Assembly (NCBI RefSeq): GCF_003260205.1
Contig: NZ_QERF01000008.1
Span: forward strand, 62,001-126,000
Direction: 5' to 3'
Source of the DNA: Winogradskyella tangerina
GTDB taxonomy: Bacteria; Bacteroidota; Bacteroidia; Flavobacteriales; Flavobacteriaceae
DNA length: 64,000 nt
Positions 41,876 through 51,321 of this stretch are shown piece after piece. The notes beneath the pieces are model-generated. The model was not told where the DNA came from. It saw only the letters and a program-made list of their open reading frames with translations, and did no database searches. The first letter of the stretch is position 1. Each line of letters begins with the position of its first letter. Made by a program: the position numbers and the translations under genes.

Positions 41876-44281
41876 TTACTCTGTACGTAATGAATTAACT
41901 GGGTTTGCAGTTGCGGCCTTAATGGCTTGATAGCTCACTGTTAAAAGCGAAATTAAGACAGCACCAGAACAAGCAAGCGCAAAAACTGTCCATGAAATGT
42001 CAGTTCTATAAGAGAACTTTTGCAACCACTGGCTCATCATGTAATATGCGATTGGAGAACCAATGACCAGTGCAATGATTACAAGGGTTATAAAATCTTT
42101 CGATAATAAAATCCAAAGTTGCTTAACCGATGCACCTAAAACTTTTCTTACGCCAATTTCTTTGGTTCGTTGCTCAGCTATAAATGAAGCAAGTCCAAAT
42201 AATCCAAGACAGCTAATAAAAATTGCCAGTATTGTAAAAATGCGTGCTAAACTTGCCACGCGTTCCTCAGCCCTAAATTTTGCTCCATATTCTTCGTCTA
42301 CAAATTGATAGCTAAATGGTACATTAGGAAAATTTCTTTTGAAAACCGCTTCTATCGTTTCTAGATTATCGCTAATACTGCGATCTGGATTCATCCTTAA
42401 ATTGTAGTAACTTTCATTTTCATAGGCATCGAATACATACATAGCTTGCTTAACAGGCTCGTAAGGTGATTGGACGATGTAGTCTTGAATAACTCCAACA
42501 ATCTTTAATGGTGGCGCAGGATCTGGATCATTATAATCAGAATCTCTAATTAACTTACCTATAGGGTTTTCGATATTCATATATTTTACAGCAGTTTCAT
42601 TTAGTATCACCGCTGTTGAATCGGATGCAAATTCTCTCGAAAATCCACGACCTTCGATTAGATTTAAACCTAAGGTCTCGACAAATTCATAAGATACAGC
42701 GGTCCATGCCAAGTCCTCTTGAAACCCTTCAGGCTTCCCTTCCCAGTCATATCCACTTCTGTTAGACCAAACATTGGTTGTTGGGCTACTCGTTGTTGCC
42801 ATTTCCACTACTGCACCCGATTCTATTAGTTGCATGCGCATAAAGTCTTTCTTACCTGAAAACTCAGCACTCATAACAGGCACCTGTATGAGACTATCTT
42901 TATCATAACCCACAGGACGATCTTTAGAATATTGAATCTGATTGATCACAACTATGGTTCCGATGATTAATGCGATTGAAACTGTGAATTGCGCTACCAC
43001 CAGAATCTTTCGAGGTAAAGCCGAATATTTACCTGCTTTAAATGTTCCCTTTAATACTGCAACAGGATTGAAAGATGACAAATACAAGGCTGGATAACTT
43101 CCGGCTAAAATCGCTGTGATAAAAATGAATAAAATGGAGGCTATCCAGAATTGATAGTTAGTCCATGGAAAAACAATTTGTTTTGCAGCTAGGTTATTGA
43201 AACCATCTAAAGACAGTAAAACAATTCCAAAAGCGAGCACAAATGATAGTAACACAATTAAAAAAGATTCGCTTAAAAACTGAAATATCAACTGACTTCT
43301 ATGCGAACCAATAGACTTTCTAATTCCTACTTCTGTTGCTCTTTTTTCTGAACGTGCTGTACTTAAATTAATAAAATTGATACAAGCTAATAGTAAAACG
43401 AATGTTCCTATAATTCCAAATAGCCAAACATTCTCAATACGGCCACCAGATTGCACGCCATTCTCATAGGTATCTCTAAGATGCCAATCTTTCATTGGTG
43501 CCAAAAATATTTCCGGATTAAATTCAGCTTCCTCTGGAGATCGTTCTTTTTTTACATTAATGATTTTATTTGTAACCGCTTCCATGGTTGTATTATCATT
43601 GATCTGAACAAAAGCCTGAAACGAATTATTCCCCCAGTGATCTTCAGCTTCCCTGATCCAATCCTGCCAAGTGATATAAAATTTCCAAGGCATTACAAAT
43701 TCAAGATCTGAAAATGAATTGTTATCTGGAATATCCTCATACACTGACGTTACTTCCATTTCAAAAGAATCGCTTAATTTCAATATTTTTCCTATTGGAT
43801 CTTCATTTCCAAATAATTTTTCAGCAGTAGATTCGGCCAACATTATAGAATTTAAATCCTTCAGTCCATTTGGTTTGCCGTTTATGATTTTTAAACTGAG
43901 CATATCAATGACACCTTCTTGCATAAAACTGCCTAGAAAGTTGATGTTCTTTTCATCATATTTGAGGTACCATGGAAAATTCCAAGATGACATAACTATA
44001 TGCTTAAAGTTATCATTATGTGCTTCTCTCAGAGCAAATTCTAAAGGTCTTGGTATGGCTTCACTAGTTTCTGTGTCTCCATTATTTGATTCATTTTGAT
44101 AAATCTGAGCAATGGTATCATAATTTTCAAAATGCTTGTTATAACTTAACTCATCATAGATCCAAAGTCCAATGAGCATGGTGGCCGCCATTCCGATAGC
44201 TAAACCAGAAATATTTATAAATGAATACACCTTGTTTTTAAGGAGGTTTCGAAAGGCTATTTTGAAATAATTTTTAAGCAT
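41876..44281 (-). CDS. ABC permease, FtsX/MacB_PCD type (first)
   Basis: An 801-residue paralogue of the next gene, with the same order: LLKNKVYSFINISGLAIGMAATM, periplasmic domain, ACINFINLSTARSEKRATEVGIRKSIGSHRSQL with its helices, a second periplasmic domain and FIAEQRTKEIGVRKVLGASVKQL with the last helices; C terminus ANPVNSLRTE. The two permeases share the same ends and clearly arose by duplication. About 190 bases separate it from the upstream ATPase gene, and these contain a hairpin. Confidence 0.93.
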   Translation of the reverse strand: MLKNYFKIAFRNLLKNKVYSFINISGLAIGMAATMLIGLWIYDELSYNKHFENYDTIAQIYQNESNNGDTETSEAIPRPLEFALREAHNDNFKHIVMSSWNFPWYLKYDEKNINFLGSFMQEGVIDMLSLKIINGKPNGLKDLNSIMLAESTAEKLFGNEDPIGKILKLSDSFEMEVTSVYEDIPDNNSFSDLEFVMPWKFYITWQDWIREAEDHWGNNSFQAFVQINDNTTMEAVTNKIINVKKERSPEEAEFNPEIFLAPMKDWHLRDTYENGVQSGGRIENVWLFGIIGTFVLLLACINFINLSTARSEKRATEVGIRKSIGSHRSQLIFQFLSESFLIVLLSFVLAFGIVLLSLDGFNNLAAKQIVFPWTNYQFWIASILFIFITAILAGSYPALYLSSFNPVAVLKGTFKAGKYSALPRKILVVAQFTVSIALIIGTIVVINQIQYSKDRPVGYDKDSLIQVPVMSAEFSGKKDFMRMQLIESGAVVEMATTSSPTTNVWSNRSGYDWEGKPEGFQEDLAWTAVSYEFVETLGLNLIEGRGFSREFASDSTAVILNETAVKYMNIENPIGKLIRDSDYNDPDPAPPLKIVGVIQDYIVQSPYEPVKQAMYVFDAYENESYYNLRMNPDRSISDNLETIEAVFKRNFPNVPFSYQFVDEEYGAKFRAEERVASLARIFTILAIFISCLGLFGLASFIAEQRTKEIGVRKVLGASVKQLWILLSKDFITLVIIALVIGSPIAYYMMSQWLQKFSYRTDISWTVFALACSGAVLISLLTVSYQAIKAATANPVNSLRTE

Positions 44282-44385
44282 GACTTCTGTGATTAATTGA
44301 TCTAACTACGCCTTGGCTTCGATAGACCGTTCGTTTTTTGATTGATGCATCATTGCAATTACAATTCTGCTTTAATTTGGTTTCT

Positions 44386-44427
44386 ACACTTCAGTATAAT
44401 TTTTTGGCTGGTCTCATACTGAAGTGT
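44386..44427 (-). other. Perfect inverted repeat inside the efflux operon
   Basis: ACACTTCAGTAT (44386-44397) and ATACTGAAGTGT (44416-44427) are exact complements with an 18-base loop, in the 193-base gap between ATPase and first permease genes. No T-run; more likely an RNA-processing or stability element, or an operator, than a terminator. Confidence 0.5.
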
Positions 44428-44474
44428 TTCCACCATGATTGATTGATTATGTATTTTGATTGATGATTCCATGT

Positions 44475-45161
44475 CTAAGCCAGAATATTTTCGGTTACTT
44501 TCTGTCCGTCTAACATTCTAATAATTCTATGGCTGTACTTGGCATCGTGTTCACTGTGAGTGACCATAACTATAGTTGTTCCGGCTTCATTAAGATCAAT
44601 TAGCAGATCCATAACTTCATTACCATTGGTACTATCTAAGTTTCCAGTAGGCTCATCCGCAAGAATAAGCTTTGGTTTGTTTACCACCGCTCTTGCTACA
44701 GCCACTCGTTGCTGCTGTCCCCCGGATAATTGTTGGGGGAAGTGATTTCTACGATGCATAATTTGCATCTTCTCTAAAACTTCTTCTACACGCTTTTTGC
44801 GTTCCGCCGGCTTTACACCAGTGTAGATTAATGGCAGTTCTACATTTTCGAAAACTGTAAGTTCGTCGATAAGGTTAAAACTCTGGAATACAAATCCGAT
44901 ATTGTGTTTACGCAGTTCTGAACGCTTACGTTCGCTATATCCAGAAACCTCTTCGCCATTAAACATAAAACTCCCACTATCTGGATCATCTAGTAGCCCG
45001 ATAATATTGAGTAATGTAGATTTACCACATCCTGATGGTCCCATTATGGCTACAAACTCACCTTCTTTAACTCCAAAGGATAATTTATTTAAGGCTATAG
45101 TTTGAACCTCTTCAGTTCTGTAAAATTTCTCCAGGTCTTTAATTTGTATCATGGTATTCAT
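44475..45161 (-). CDS. ABC transporter ATP-binding protein (MacB/LolD type)
   Basis: A 228-residue ATPase with Walker A GPSGCGKST, Q-loop FVFQSFNLIDEL, signature LSGGQQQRVAVARAV, Walker B LILADEPTGNLDS and H-loop VTHSEHDA. Closely similar to the second ATPase of the same operon but better matched to consensus. Sits directly after the HlyD-type gene (18 bases). Confidence 0.94.
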   Translation of the reverse strand: MNTMIQIKDLEKFYRTEEVQTIALNKLSFGVKEGEFVAIMGPSGCGKSTLLNIIGLLDDPDSGSFMFNGEEVSGYSERKRSELRKHNIGFVFQSFNLIDELTVFENVELPLIYTGVKPAERKKRVEEVLEKMQIMHRRNHFPQQLSGGQQQRVAVARAVVNKPKLILADEPTGNLDSTNGNEVMDLLIDLNEAGTTIVMVTHSEHDAKYSHRIIRMLDGQKVTENILA

Positions 45162-45179
45162 TTTTTAATTGATTGTATC

Positions 45180-46448
45180 TTATTTTAATATCAGTTCTTC
45201 TGCATCACCAAACGAATCATAGCTTGAAGTAACTACCTTGTCTCCTATATTTAAGCCTTCTAATACTTCGAAATATTCTGTATTCTGACTTCCCAGACGC
45301 ACATCAATTTTGTAAGCGGTATTACCATCCTCACTTATTTTGTACATCCAATTGCCACCTGTTTTTTGGTAGAATCCACCTTTGGCCACTAGTAACGCCT
45401 CTTTTTCAGCACTTAAGGCTAATCTAATTTGAAGATTTTGGCCTCTTCTTATGCCTTCCGGAGTTTCACCTTCAAACTTCATGTCTACCTGAAAACGCCC
45501 GTTAGTGACTTGTGTAAATACTTTTTTAATTACTAATGTGTAGGTTTTGTCATTTAGTGTGAATGTTCCAGACTGACCGGTATAAATTCGAGAAATATAA
45601 TGTTCGTCAATATCAACACGTACTTTATATCCACTTGTTACATCTACTTGTCCTAAACGTGTTCCTTTATTGATTGACTGACCAATTTCAGCATCGAGCG
45701 AAGTTAGCTGTCCATCAATTGGGGCTCGTACTACCAGATCACCTACCTTTTTTCGCATAAGTTCTAAGGCACTTTGTGTTCTGGCATAAGAGTCTTTGGC
45801 TTGTTTAATTTCGAGCTTTGAAGAAATGGAGTCTTCGGATAACACTTGCTTTGCTAGTTTCATACGTTCTTTTTGATACTCAAAATCATTTTGAGATGAT
45901 TCAAAATCTTGTCTTCCTATTGCTCCTTTCTCATAAAGACGCTTATTCAAATTATAAACACGTTCGGCTTCAATGAGATTATTTTCAACATCGGTGAATT
46001 GGTTTTGTCTATTGATAGTATTCTGGCGCGCAGCGTTTTGAGAAATCTGCATTTGGGTCAATAAATTATATACGGAAGTCTCTTGGTTAATGAGACTTAG
46101 CTCTAAATCTGTATTTGAAAGTCTTAAAATAGGCTCACCTTTTTTTAGCATGGCACCGTCTTCAACAAACTTCTCCTCTACACGCCCACCTTCTAAAGCA
46201 TCTAAATAGATCGTCGTAATTGGCAAAATAATTCCACTAACAGGAATATTTTCCTGAAACACTTCTCTATTGACAGTATGAATGGTTATGCGTTCCTTTT
46301 GAACATTTAATTTTGAACCACCTGAAGTTTGAATTATAACAAACACAATCAATGCGACGATGGCTAGAATTCCAGCAATTAAGCCTAGTTTTTGTTTTGA
46401 AAATTTCTTCTTTTGAATTGGTATGTCCATTGTAATTTGTTTTGACAC
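45180..46448 (-). CDS. HlyD/MacA-type periplasmic adaptor
   Basis: A 422-residue membrane fusion protein: cytoplasmic start, one membrane helix at about 21-41 (LGLIAGILAIVALIVFVIIQ), a split lipoyl/barrel-sandwich domain (VSGIILPITTIYLDALEGGRVEEKFVEDGAMLKKGEPILRL, completed after the coiled coil by VRAPIDGQLTSLDAEIGQSI), a helical hairpin at about 125-235, and beta-barrel domains at the C terminus (GRFQVDMKFEGETPEGIRRGQ). Bridges the ABC permeases and TolC. First gene of the operon, behind a probable sigma-54-type promoter with paired upstream sites. Confidence 0.94.
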   Translation of the reverse strand: MSKQITMDIPIQKKKFSKQKLGLIAGILAIVALIVFVIIQTSGGSKLNVQKERITIHTVNREVFQENIPVSGIILPITTIYLDALEGGRVEEKFVEDGAMLKKGEPILRLSNTDLELSLINQETSVYNLLTQMQISQNAARQNTINRQNQFTDVENNLIEAERVYNLNKRLYEKGAIGRQDFESSQNDFEYQKERMKLAKQVLSEDSISSKLEIKQAKDSYARTQSALELMRKKVGDLVVRAPIDGQLTSLDAEIGQSINKGTRLGQVDVTSGYKVRVDIDEHYISRIYTGQSGTFTLNDKTYTLVIKKVFTQVTNGRFQVDMKFEGETPEGIRRGQNLQIRLALSAEKEALLVAKGGFYQKTGGNWMYKISEDGNTAYKIDVRLGSQNTEYFEVLEGLNIGDKVVTSSYDSFGDAEELILK

Positions 46449-46456
46449 TTAATATA

Positions 46457-46474
46457 TAGTGAAGATGATGCCAA
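46457..46474 (-). promoter_or_regulatory. Candidate sigma-54 promoter of the efflux operon
   Basis: On the minus strand the stretch reads TTGGCAT, five bases, TCACT. The -24 GG half is good; the -12 GC half is degraded to AC. No TAnnTTTG element is visible in the region. It lies about 10 bases before the adaptor ATG. Weak by itself; the neighbouring sigma-54 activator supports it. Confidence 0.35.
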
Positions 46475-46525
46475 AAATTTATTATACTGATTATCATATA
46501 CTTACATTTTTAATTGATTTTAAAA

Positions 46526-46569
46526 GTGTTCGATTTTGATACACTCTGTGTCCGAATTTGCACACTTTG
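46526..46569. promoter_or_regulatory. Paired activator-binding repeats (putative UAS)
   Basis: Two near-identical direct repeats, 46526-46548 (GTGTTCGATTTTGATACAC then TCTG) and 46548-46569 (GTGTCCGAATTTGCACAC then TTTG). Each is a dyad GTGT...ACAC. They lie 50-100 bases upstream of the candidate promoter, the usual place for NtrC-type enhancer sites. Confidence 0.55.
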
Positions 46570-46634
46570 AAACATTAACTTTTTTTGAATTCAGAAGCTT
46601 TTAAGGCTGAAGATAAAATCGTAATATTGTAAGG

Positions 46635-47987
46635 ATGGTATTAAAAAATGCTCGCATATTAGTTGTCGATGATGACGCCGATGTCCTAAACGCCTTGAGA
46701 CTACTTCTAAAGCCACTTGTAAAAGAAGTAGTCACAGAGAAAAATCCGAACAATATTAATTCTCAAATTGAACGAACCAATTACGATATCGTTATTTTAG
46801 ATATGAATTTTAGTGGCCTCGTTAATACAGGGAATGAGGGTATCTTTTGGTTAAATAAAATTAGATCTATTCGACCAGAAACTGCAGTTATATTAATGAC
46901 CGCCTATGCCGATATTGATCTTGCCATTAAAGGGCTAAAGGAAGGTGCTTCTGATTTTTTAATGAAACCTTGGAAGAATGAAAAGATTATTGAAACCATC
47001 AGCACCATATTAGGAAACAAAAAATCTAAGACTTCGCAAAAACAAGCTTTAACAAATAGCTCAGTAGATATTATTGGCAATAGTGATGCTATGAATGATG
47101 TTTTTGTAAAACTCAAAAAAGTTGCACCAACTGATGCTAATGTGCTTATACTTGGTGAAAATGGTACAGGAAAAGACCTAGTTGCACGAGCCATTCATGA
47201 TAATTCAAACAGAAAAAATCAGCCTTTTGTTAAGGTTGATGTTGGTGCCCTCACCTCCTCACTTTTTGAAAGCGAACTTTTTGGATATAAAAAAGGTGCA
47301 TTTACAGATGCCCGCGAAGACCGAAAAGGTCGTTTTGAAGCTGCAAATGGCGGAACTTTATTTTTAGATGAGATTGGAAATATAACGCTCGGACAACAAG
47401 TAAGGTTATTGACTGTTCTGCAAAATAGGCAAGTTACGCCTCTTGGATCAAACGAAGCCGTTCCTATAGATATCAGACTCATTTGTGCTACAAATGTCGA
47501 CCCTAAAACTCTGGCTGACGAAAAGAAATTTAGAAAAGATCTTATTTATAGAATAAATACGGTAGATATTATGATGCCACCACTGCGAGAACGTAGTACA
47601 GACATTACTGAACTCGCTCATTATTTTGTATCTCTTTATGCAGAGAAATATAATAAAAGTGCATTCAAATTCGATCCTGCATTTATTTCAAAGTTAAAGA
47701 AACACGAATTCCCTGGAAATGTTCGTGAATTACAATATGTCCTTGAGCGTGCTGTAATAATGACTGATGGAAATATATTAAAACCTGAGGACCTAGTCTT
47801 CTCTTCTATTGAGCGCTCCGCCACCACTAAAAGCATTAATACAACAAGCTTAAATCTCGATGATGTTGAGAAGAACACAATCCTCACCGTACTCGAAAAG
47901 CATAAGGGTAATGTTTCTAAGTCTGCTAAAGAACTAGGAATTACCAGAGCGGCATTGTACAGACGATTGGATAAATATGAACTATAA
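46635..47987 (+). CDS. Sigma-54-dependent response regulator (NtrC family)
   Basis: A 450-residue regulator. The receiver domain (residues 5-125) has phospho-acceptor D56 (VILDMNF). The AAA+ domain (about 145-375) has Walker A GENGTGKD, the sigma-54 contact loop as GAFTDA instead of GAFTGA, Walker B GGTLFLDEIGN and the arginine region FRKDLIYRINT. A C-terminal Fis-type HTH follows ([23 protein letters not shown]). Divergent from the efflux operon and overlapping its histidine kinase gene by 11 bases; probably activates the efflux operon from the paired repeats. Confidence 0.95.
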   Translation: MVLKNARILVVDDDADVLNALRLLLKPLVKEVVTEKNPNNINSQIERTNYDIVILDMNFSGLVNTGNEGIFWLNKIRSIRPETAVILMTAYADIDLAIKGLKEGASDFLMKPWKNEKIIETISTILGNKKSKTSQKQALTNSSVDIIGNSDAMNDVFVKLKKVAPTDANVLILGENGTGKDLVARAIHDNSNRKNQPFVKVDVGALTSSLFESELFGYKKGAFTDAREDRKGRFEAANGGTLFLDEIGNITLGQQVRLLTVLQNRQVTPLGSNEAVPIDIRLICATNVDPKTLADEKKFRKDLIYRINTVDIMMPPLRERSTDITELAHYFVSLYAEKYNKSAFKFDPAFISKLKKHEFPGNVRELQYVLERAVIMTDGNILKPEDLVFSSIERSATTKSINTTSLNLDDVEKNTILTVLEKHKGNVSKSAKELGITRAALYRRLDKYEL

Positions 47988-49320
47988 AGGCTACATTCAA
48001 AGGCTATTCTTTAGAATTTTTCTACTCGTTGGTCTAATTCTCATACTTCTTTATTTTATAAAAGAAGATCAAACACCATACTTAATTATTGCAAGTATGG
48101 CAATTCTTTATCTTATGGGGAATACTTACACATTTATTAAACGTCGCTTTGTGGCTATGGATGATTTCTTTGAAGCCGTGAAATATCGAGATTTCTCTCG
48201 ATGGTTCCCTGAGGATCGCGGACCAAAAGACATAAGATTTTTATACACAGGTTTTAATGAGATCAACCGAACCATCAAAGAGATAAATTCTCAAAATCAG
48301 GCACAATATGTTTACCTTCAGAAAATCTTGGAGATGGTAGATATTGGCATCATTGCCTACAATCTCGAAACTGGAGACGTCCTATGGAGTAACGACTCTT
48401 TTGGTGAGATTTTAGATATGCCTTCTTTCAAGAATATCAGATTTGTCGAAAACCGAAAACCCGAATTATTCAACACAATCTTTGAAACCTATCACCGCGA
48501 ACCAAATTCTATATCTATAGCCCTTCAGAATGAAAGCATTAAAATATTGATCTCAGATACGGTTTTTCAAGTTGATGAGGATGCCTTCAAACTAATAGTG
48601 ATTCAGAATATAGATGACACTTTAAATAAGAATGAATCAGAATCTTGGAAAAAGTTATTGAGTGTAATGACCCATGAAATCATGAATTCAATTACGCCAA
48701 TTTCGTCTCTCGCTGATACGCTTCAAACTAATTTAGAGCAAAGTATTAAGGAACCTAAGAATCACCAACTAGAACTTGAAGATCTTAATTCTGGAATTAA
48801 AACCATCAAAAATCGTAGTGAAGGTCTTCTCAAATTTGCAAAAACCTATCGAAGCTTAAGTAAGGTGACAAACTTAAATCTGCAACGTGTAAGAGTTTCC
48901 GAATTATTTAGCAATATTCAATTATTAATGGCACCTTCCATAGAAGCGAAAAATATTGATATTGAATTTAAAATATCGGGGCCAAAACTAGAACTAGATA
49001 TCGATACTCATCTTATTGAGCAAGTCTTAATTAACCTCTTATTAAATGCTGTTGACGCCTGTAAACACAGGGAAGATGCTCAAATTAAAGTTTTAGCTTC
49101 TCAGAATCCGAATCGAGATATTGTCATAAAAGTATATGACAACGGATCTGGAATCCCAACAAATATATTAGAGAATATTTTTGTTCCTTTCTTTACAAGT
49201 AAAGCCACGGGAAGTGGTATCGGGCTTAGTCTTTGCAAACAAATTATGCTACTTCACAAAGGTCGTATTATGGTAAAAAGTATTGAAGGTGAAGGCACTG
49301 TATTTAGTCTTGTCTTCTAA
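47977..49320 (+). CDS. Sensor histidine kinase
   Basis: A 447-residue membrane kinase. Two N-terminal membrane helices (about 8-28 and 35-53) with almost no periplasmic loop suggest sensing within the membrane. A HAMP/PAS-like region follows (about 60-215). The HisKA motif is [16 protein letters not shown] with phospho-acceptor H233. The HATPase boxes are [17 protein letters not shown] (N), VYDNGSGIP (G1) and [17 protein letters not shown] (G2). Cognate partner of the overlapping sigma-54 response regulator; the arrangement resembles NtrY-type pairs that control efflux operons in Bacteroidetes. Confidence 0.95.
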   Translation: MNYKGYIQRLFFRIFLLVGLILILLYFIKEDQTPYLIIASMAILYLMGNTYTFIKRRFVAMDDFFEAVKYRDFSRWFPEDRGPKDIRFLYTGFNEINRTIKEINSQNQAQYVYLQKILEMVDIGIIAYNLETGDVLWSNDSFGEILDMPSFKNIRFVENRKPELFNTIFETYHREPNSISIALQNESIKILISDTVFQVDEDAFKLIVIQNIDDTLNKNESESWKKLLSVMTHEIMNSITPISSLADTLQTNLEQSIKEPKNHQLELEDLNSGIKTIKNRSEGLLKFAKTYRSLSKVTNLNLQRVRVSELFSNIQLLMAPSIEAKNIDIEFKISGPKLELDIDTHLIEQVLINLLLNAVDACKHREDAQIKVLASQNPNRDIVIKVYDNGSGIPTNILENIFVPFFTSKATGSGIGLSLCKQIMLLHKGRIMVKSIEGEGTVFSLVF

Positions 49321-49353
49321 GATTATAAAATTTTCTAAAAATTCAAAATTATA

Positions 49354-49384
49354 TTTGTATGTACAAACATTATTTATATCTTTG
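49354..49384 (+). promoter_or_regulatory. MarR promoter and operator
   Basis: TTTGTATGTACAAA (49354-49367), a near-perfect palindrome, followed by the -7 element TATCTTTG at 49377-49384, nine bases before the marR-type ATG. The operator lies in the spacer, where a repressor would block transcription. Confidence 0.65.
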
Positions 49385-49392
49385 CTCCATAA

Positions 49393-49821
49393 ATGGAAAT
49401 ACAGGAAACTAAATATTGTACATGTTTATATCATTCAGCAAATGCTTTTGCTCGTGTGATGACCAAAATGGCAGATGAAGCATTTGCCCCTACCGGGCTT
49501 TCTACTTCGTATGCTTTTTTGTTAATGACCGTGAATGATTCACCTGGTATTCAGCCTAAAGCTATAAGCTGTCAAATGCAATTAACACCTTCGACCGTGA
49601 CGCGCCTTATCGAAAAGATGGAGTATCGCGGTTTATTAGAACGTAAATCAGTTGGTCGTGCAACACAAGTTTTCCCAACGGAAAAAAGTGAAGCGCTAAA
49701 ACCTGAACTAAAAAAAGCTTGGCAGAGCTTGTATAAACAATACACCTCAATTTTAGGAAAAGAGACCGCCAGAAAATTAACAGACGATATTCATAAGGCC
49801 TATATGGAAATCGACAAATAA
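49393..49821 (+). CDS. MarR-family transcriptional regulator
   Basis: A 142-residue regulator: helical N terminus (CTCLYHSANAFARVMTKMADEAF), winged helix with recognition region PKAISCQMQLTPSTVTRLIEKMEYRGLLERKSVGRATQVFPTEK, and C-terminal dimerisation helix. The CTC motif near the N terminus offers two cysteines that could sense thiol oxidation. Identical 19-bp operator copies stand before it and before the next gene, so it probably represses itself and the SDR operon. Confidence 0.92.
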   Translation: MEIQETKYCTCLYHSANAFARVMTKMADEAFAPTGLSTSYAFLLMTVNDSPGIQPKAISCQMQLTPSTVTRLIEKMEYRGLLERKSVGRATQVFPTEKSEALKPELKKAWQSLYKQYTSILGKETARKLTDDIHKAYMEIDK

Positions 49822-49840
49822 AAATTTTTACACATACTTA

Positions 49841-49859
49841 TTTGTATGTACAAACATTA
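49841..49859 (+). promoter_or_regulatory. Second MarR operator, before SDR gene
   Basis: TTTGTATGTACAAACATTA is identical over 19 bases to the sequence before the marR gene. It lies 18 bases before the SDR start. Confidence 0.65.
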
Positions 49860-49876
49860 AATTAAACTTAAAAATC

Positions 49877-50608
49877 ATGAAAAAAGTAGCATTAGTAACA
49901 GGAGCCAATAAAGGTTTAGGATTTCAAACCGCTAAAGAATTGGGACAACAAGGAATCAAAGTCTTAGTTGGAGCCAGAAATGAAGAGCGCGGCAATAAAG
50001 CCGTAGCTGAACTTAAAAACGAAGGTGTTGACGCAGAATTTGTACAACTAGATGTTTCAGATTCTAAAAGTATTAAGAATGCTGTTGACACAATTAGTAA
50101 AAATCACGATCATTTAGATATCCTTGTAAATAACGCTGGGATCATACATTCCAAGGAAAGCTGGGATGCCGATAGCGTCAATTCTTTAACGCAAGACATT
50201 CTAAGAGATACGTTTGAAACCAACTTCTTTGGTCTTGTAGATCTAACACAACAATTAGTACCACTAATCAAAAAGAGCGATCAGGGTAACATCGTAAATG
50301 TTTCAAGTATTTTGGGTTCATTGGGTGAGGCAAACAATCCGGAATCAGATTACTACCAAGTGAAACCATTTGCCTATAACGCCTCTAAAGCCGCTGTGAA
50401 TTCGTATACCATTCATTTAGCAACGGCTTTAAAGAATGACAACATCAAGGTAAACTCTGCACACCCAGGTTGGGTTCAAACAGATCTTGGTACCGAGCAT
50501 GCTCCATTGACTGTTGAAGAAGGTGCCAGAACCATTGTTGATTTGGCCTTAGATAGTTCAGATAAAACTTCAAGTTTTGAGCACTTAGGACAAGCAATAG
50601 CTTGGTAA
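49877..50608 (+). CDS. Short-chain dehydrogenase/reductase
   Basis: A 243-residue classical SDR: TGANKGLGFQTA cofactor motif, LDILVNNAGI, catalytic S in IVNVSSILGS and the YNASKAA triad motif (Y-x-x-x-K). Similar to carbonyl-reductase-like SDRs induced by electrophiles. First gene behind the second MarR operator. Confidence 0.94.
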   Translation: MKKVALVTGANKGLGFQTAKELGQQGIKVLVGARNEERGNKAVAELKNEGVDAEFVQLDVSDSKSIKNAVDTISKNHDHLDILVNNAGIIHSKESWDADSVNSLTQDILRDTFETNFFGLVDLTQQLVPLIKKSDQGNIVNVSSILGSLGEANNPESDYYQVKPFAYNASKAAVNSYTIHLATALKNDNIKVNSAHPGWVQTDLGTEHAPLTVEEGARTIVDLALDSSDKTSSFEHLGQAIAW

Positions 50609-50638
50609 TATTTATTCAACCAATAAAATCAATTAATT

Positions 50639-51286
50639 ATGAAAACTATAGGAATCATAGGCTCTGGAGTTGTAGGTCAATCACTAGCCGCAGGTTTTGT
50701 TAAACATGGCTATCAGGTAATGGTAGGAACTCGAGATACTTCAAAACTGAGTGAATGGCAATCGCAAATTGGACCTGGGCTTCAGCTAGGAAGTACAGCT
50801 GAGACCGCAAAATTTGGTGATACTCTGGTATTAGCAACTAAAGGTACTGTCGCAAAAGATGTAATCAATACATTAGACGACAATGATCTGTCTAACAAAA
50901 CCATCATAGACGCCACTAATCCTATTGCAGATGCGGCACCCGAGGATGGTGTTTTAAAATTCTTCACTAGCAAAGAGAAATCTTTGATGGAAGAATTACA
51001 AGAGGCAGCACCAAATGCCAACTTTGTTAAGGCATTCAATACAGTAGCAAGTACTTACATGGTGAACCCTGAATTTGAAAGCAAACCTACCATGTTTCTT
51101 GCTGGTGATAACGAAAATGCCAAAAAGGAAGTGACCGAAATTGTTGCACAGTTTGGTTTTGAACCTGAAGACATGGGAACGGCAAAAGCTAGTGGTGTTC
51201 TAGAACAGTTGTGCATACTTTATTGTATCCCAGGATTCAGAGAAAACCGTTGGAATCATGCATTCAAGCTTATGAAAGCCAAATAA
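50639..51286 (+). CDS. NAD(P)-binding reductase, F420-dependent NADP reductase-like
   Basis: A 215-residue protein beginning with the dinucleotide-binding fold IGIIGSGVVGQSLAAGFVKHGYQVMVGTRD, then LVLATKGTVAKDVI and the IDATNPI block typical of the NADPH:F420 reductase-like (NADP-rossmann) family. In bacteria lacking F420 such enzymes use flavins or unknown acceptors. Follows the SDR gene by 30 bases in the MarR regulon. Confidence 0.85.
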   Translation: MKTIGIIGSGVVGQSLAAGFVKHGYQVMVGTRDTSKLSEWQSQIGPGLQLGSTAETAKFGDTLVLATKGTVAKDVINTLDDNDLSNKTIIDATNPIADAAPEDGVLKFFTSKEKSLMEELQEAAPNANFVKAFNTVASTYMVNPEFESKPTMFLAGDNENAKKEVTEIVAQFGFEPEDMGTAKASGVLEQLCILYCIPGFRENRWNHAFKLMKAK

Positions 51287-51321
51287 TATAAGAATACGGT
51301 CTCTATTGTTATAACTTGAAT

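Noticed and set aside
47219-47482. Minus-strand frame inside the sigma-54 regulator gene
   Set aside because: Antisense to the conserved AAA+ domain, with no homologous appearance.
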